A DNA stretch of 33,820 nucleotides from assembly GCA_030830205.1 (NCBI GenBank), contig JAURNL010000065.1:1-33820 (forward strand), read 5' to 3'. Each line of letters starts with the position of its first letter. Position 1 is the first letter of the stretch. Made by a program: the position numbers and the translations under genes. Of this stretch, positions 32,916-33,820 are shown in pieces. The stretch comes from Crocinitomicaceae bacterium. Its GTDB lineage: Bacteria > Bacteroidota > Bacteroidia > Flavobacteriales_D > Crocinitomicaceae. The notes beneath the pieces are model-generated. The model was given only the letters and a program-made list of their open reading frames with translations, searched no databases and was not told where the DNA came from.

Positions 32916-33627
32916 GCAAAAAGGATCAATTTACCTTATTCCTAATACACTAGGTGGCGAAAGCACTGCTGATATCATACCGCAAGATGTGATCCAGCAA
33001 GCTACACAACTCCGCGTATTTGCCGTTGAGGAAATTAAAAGTGCACGAAGACTCTTACGTAAGATGGATAGAAATTTTCCTATAGACGATTGCACCTTTC
33101 GAATACTCAATAAAAATACCAAAGAATCCGAACTCATGGACTTATTGCTGTTTTTGATCAAAGGAATTGATGTCGGTATCATATCAGAGGCAGGTTGTCC
33201 TGGAATTGCTGATCCAGGAGCAGCTCTTGTCCACATCGCACATTCGCAATCGATACAAGTTAAACCCATGGTTGGTCCGTCATCAATTTTACTAGCCCTT
33301 ATAGGTAGTGGCTTCAACGGTCAGCATTTTACTTTTCATGGCTATTTACCCAAAGAAAGAAAAGAAAGAATAAAAAAATTAAGGGACTTCGAAATGGATA
33401 CGAAGAGAAACGGAACCACCCATCTTTTTATGGATACTCCATTTAGAAATATGAACGTGCTAGAAGATTTACTAAATGAAGTTGGTGACCTTACTGAACT
33501 TTGTATTGCCTCCAATCTAACGCTTCCAAACCAATCTATTAGAACTATGACTGTTCTTGACTGGCGAGAAAAAGCTTATGATTTATCTAAAATCCCTACC
33601 ATATTTATTATCGGCAAAGGACAATAA
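32905..33627 (+). CDS. RsmI-like SAM-dependent methyltransferase
   Basis: A 240-residue member of the tetrapyrrole-methylase fold. It shares ISEAGCPGIADPGA (near 98-111), VGPSSILLALIGSGF and FHGYLPKERKERIKKL with RsmI, the 16S rRNA C1402 2'-O-methyltransferase. It is shorter than RsmI (about 285), and the N-terminal motif usually reading as VATPIGNLxD is changed to LIPNTLGGES. It is probably the Bacteroidota paralogue of RsmI rather than RsmI itself, so the substrate is uncertain. The ATG at 32905 overlaps the phosphatase end by 11 bases; an upstream in-frame ATG lies well inside that gene. Confidence 0.87.
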   Translation: MSIKQKGSIYLIPNTLGGESTADIIPQDVIQQATQLRVFAVEEIKSARRLLRKMDRNFPIDDCTFRILNKNTKESELMDLLLFLIKGIDVGIISEAGCPGIADPGAALVHIAHSQSIQVKPMVGPSSILLALIGSGFNGQHFTFHGYLPKERKERIKKLRDFEMDTKRNGTTHLFMDTPFRNMNVLEDLLNEVGDLTELCIASNLTLPNQSIRTMTVLDWREKAYDLSKIPTIFIIGKGQ

Positions 33628-33645
33628 CTCTCAATTAATCAAAAG

Positions 33646-33682
33646 AATAGGCGTAAGACAGGTTGTTTTACGCCTATTTTTA
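33646..33682 (+). terminator. Rho-independent terminator of the dnaA cluster
   Basis: AATAGGCGTAA (33646-33656) pairs with TTACGCCTATT (33668-33678) around an 11-base loop, followed by more T. It lies 19 bases after the methylase stop. Confidence 0.82.
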
Positions 33683-33703
33683 TATACCAAAAAAACTTTA
33701 TTC

Positions 33704-33736
33704 AAAAAAAAAGCCTCACATTACTGTGAGGCTTTT
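33704..33736 (-). terminator. Terminator of the rRNA operon
   Basis: GCCTCACA (33713-33720) and TGTGAGGC (33725-33732) form an 8-bp stem with a TTAC loop, extended by AAAA/TTTT. On the minus strand nine T follow or join the stem (plus coordinates 33704-33712), just after the 5S gene. Confidence 0.85.
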
Positions 33737-33742
33737 AAAAAT

Positions 33743-33820
33743 CGGCATCGACTTACTCTCCCACGATCAAAACCGCAGTACCATCAGCGCAAGCAGGCTT
33801 AACTTCTCTGTTCGAAATGG
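33743..33820 (-). rRNA. rrf: 5S ribosomal RNA, 3' part
   Basis: The reverse complement reads CCATTTCGAACAGAGAAGTTAAGC, the conserved 5S loop (given here as CCATTTCGAACAGAGAAG at 33803-33820), and continues through GGTACTGCGG and GGGAGAGTAAGTCG to the 3' end near 33743. About 35-40 bases of the 5' part lie beyond the right edge. It is the end of an rRNA operon transcribed leftward toward dnaA. Confidence 0.93.

Noticed and set aside
1-33820. Mobile element, prophage, CRISPR or defence system
   Set aside because: No transposase, integrase, phage gene, regular spaced repeats or known defence genes were seen; dprA and the exonuclease are ordinary chromosomal genes.

Overview
The window is a compact, AT-rich piece of a Bacteroidota chromosome. 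The gene content and order look most like the Flavobacteriales side of the phylum; this placement is inference, because no database search was possible. Supporting signs are promoter-like elements of the Bacteroidota type (TTG or TTTG, a spacer of about 18 to 23 bases, then TAnnTTTG), the absence of obvious Shine-Dalgarno sites, a split methionine synthase, an HU/CCDC81-SPOR membrane protein, DUF2911 and Big_5-type lipoprotein genes, and the order thioesterase, dnaA, low-molecular-weight tyrosine phosphatase, RsmI-like methylase. No insertion sequence, prophage, CRISPR array or plasmid gene was seen.

Layout, left to right. (1) 1-4330: 5' part of htpG (minus), an SDR oxidoreductase and pgk (plus), and gap (minus) meeting pgk tail to tail. 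(2) 4376-9819: a minus-strand cluster in the order TonB-dependent receptor, kdsB, HU-SPOR protein, C1B cysteine peptidase, closed by a strong terminator. (3) 10058-14977: dprA, then a SAM-I (S-box) riboswitch in front of methionine synthase encoded as two genes, the homocysteine domain alone and then the folate, B12 and reactivation domains. (4) 14974-16906: ruvC-rnhA (minus), a tRNA-Val(GAC) with its own promoter and terminator, and a PolB-type exonuclease (minus). (5) 16971-23619: a tightly packed plus-strand run with msrC, an Ig-like lipoprotein, a DUF2911 protein, an EamA transporter, an aldo/keto reductase, a ferredoxin-NADP reductase and an orphan histidine kinase. (6) 23605-25371: a small secreted protein of unknown function (minus) and thyA-dfrA (plus). 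(7) 25366-30788: minus-strand housekeeping genes pepT-holA-rsmE, a SirB1-like gene, and a thioesterase-arginase family pair. (8) 31007-33820: dnaA, tyrosine phosphatase, RsmI-like methylase, and the 3' part of a 5S rRNA gene entering from the right on the minus strand.

Genes are packed very closely. Many neighbours overlap by ATGA or TAATG, which suggests translational coupling, and all four convergent protein-coding pairs overlap at their stop codons. One-carbon metabolism is well represented: MetH is under SAM control, ThyA and DfrA handle methylene- and dihydrofolate, and MsrC recovers free methionine sulfoxide. The most informative regulatory element is the SAM riboswitch. A perfect 8-bp stem can enclose the metH start codon and there is no terminator U-tract, which points to control of translation. 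The least explained element is a consensus promoter followed within about 20 bases by a strong terminator at 29295-29372, which could make a tiny RNA.
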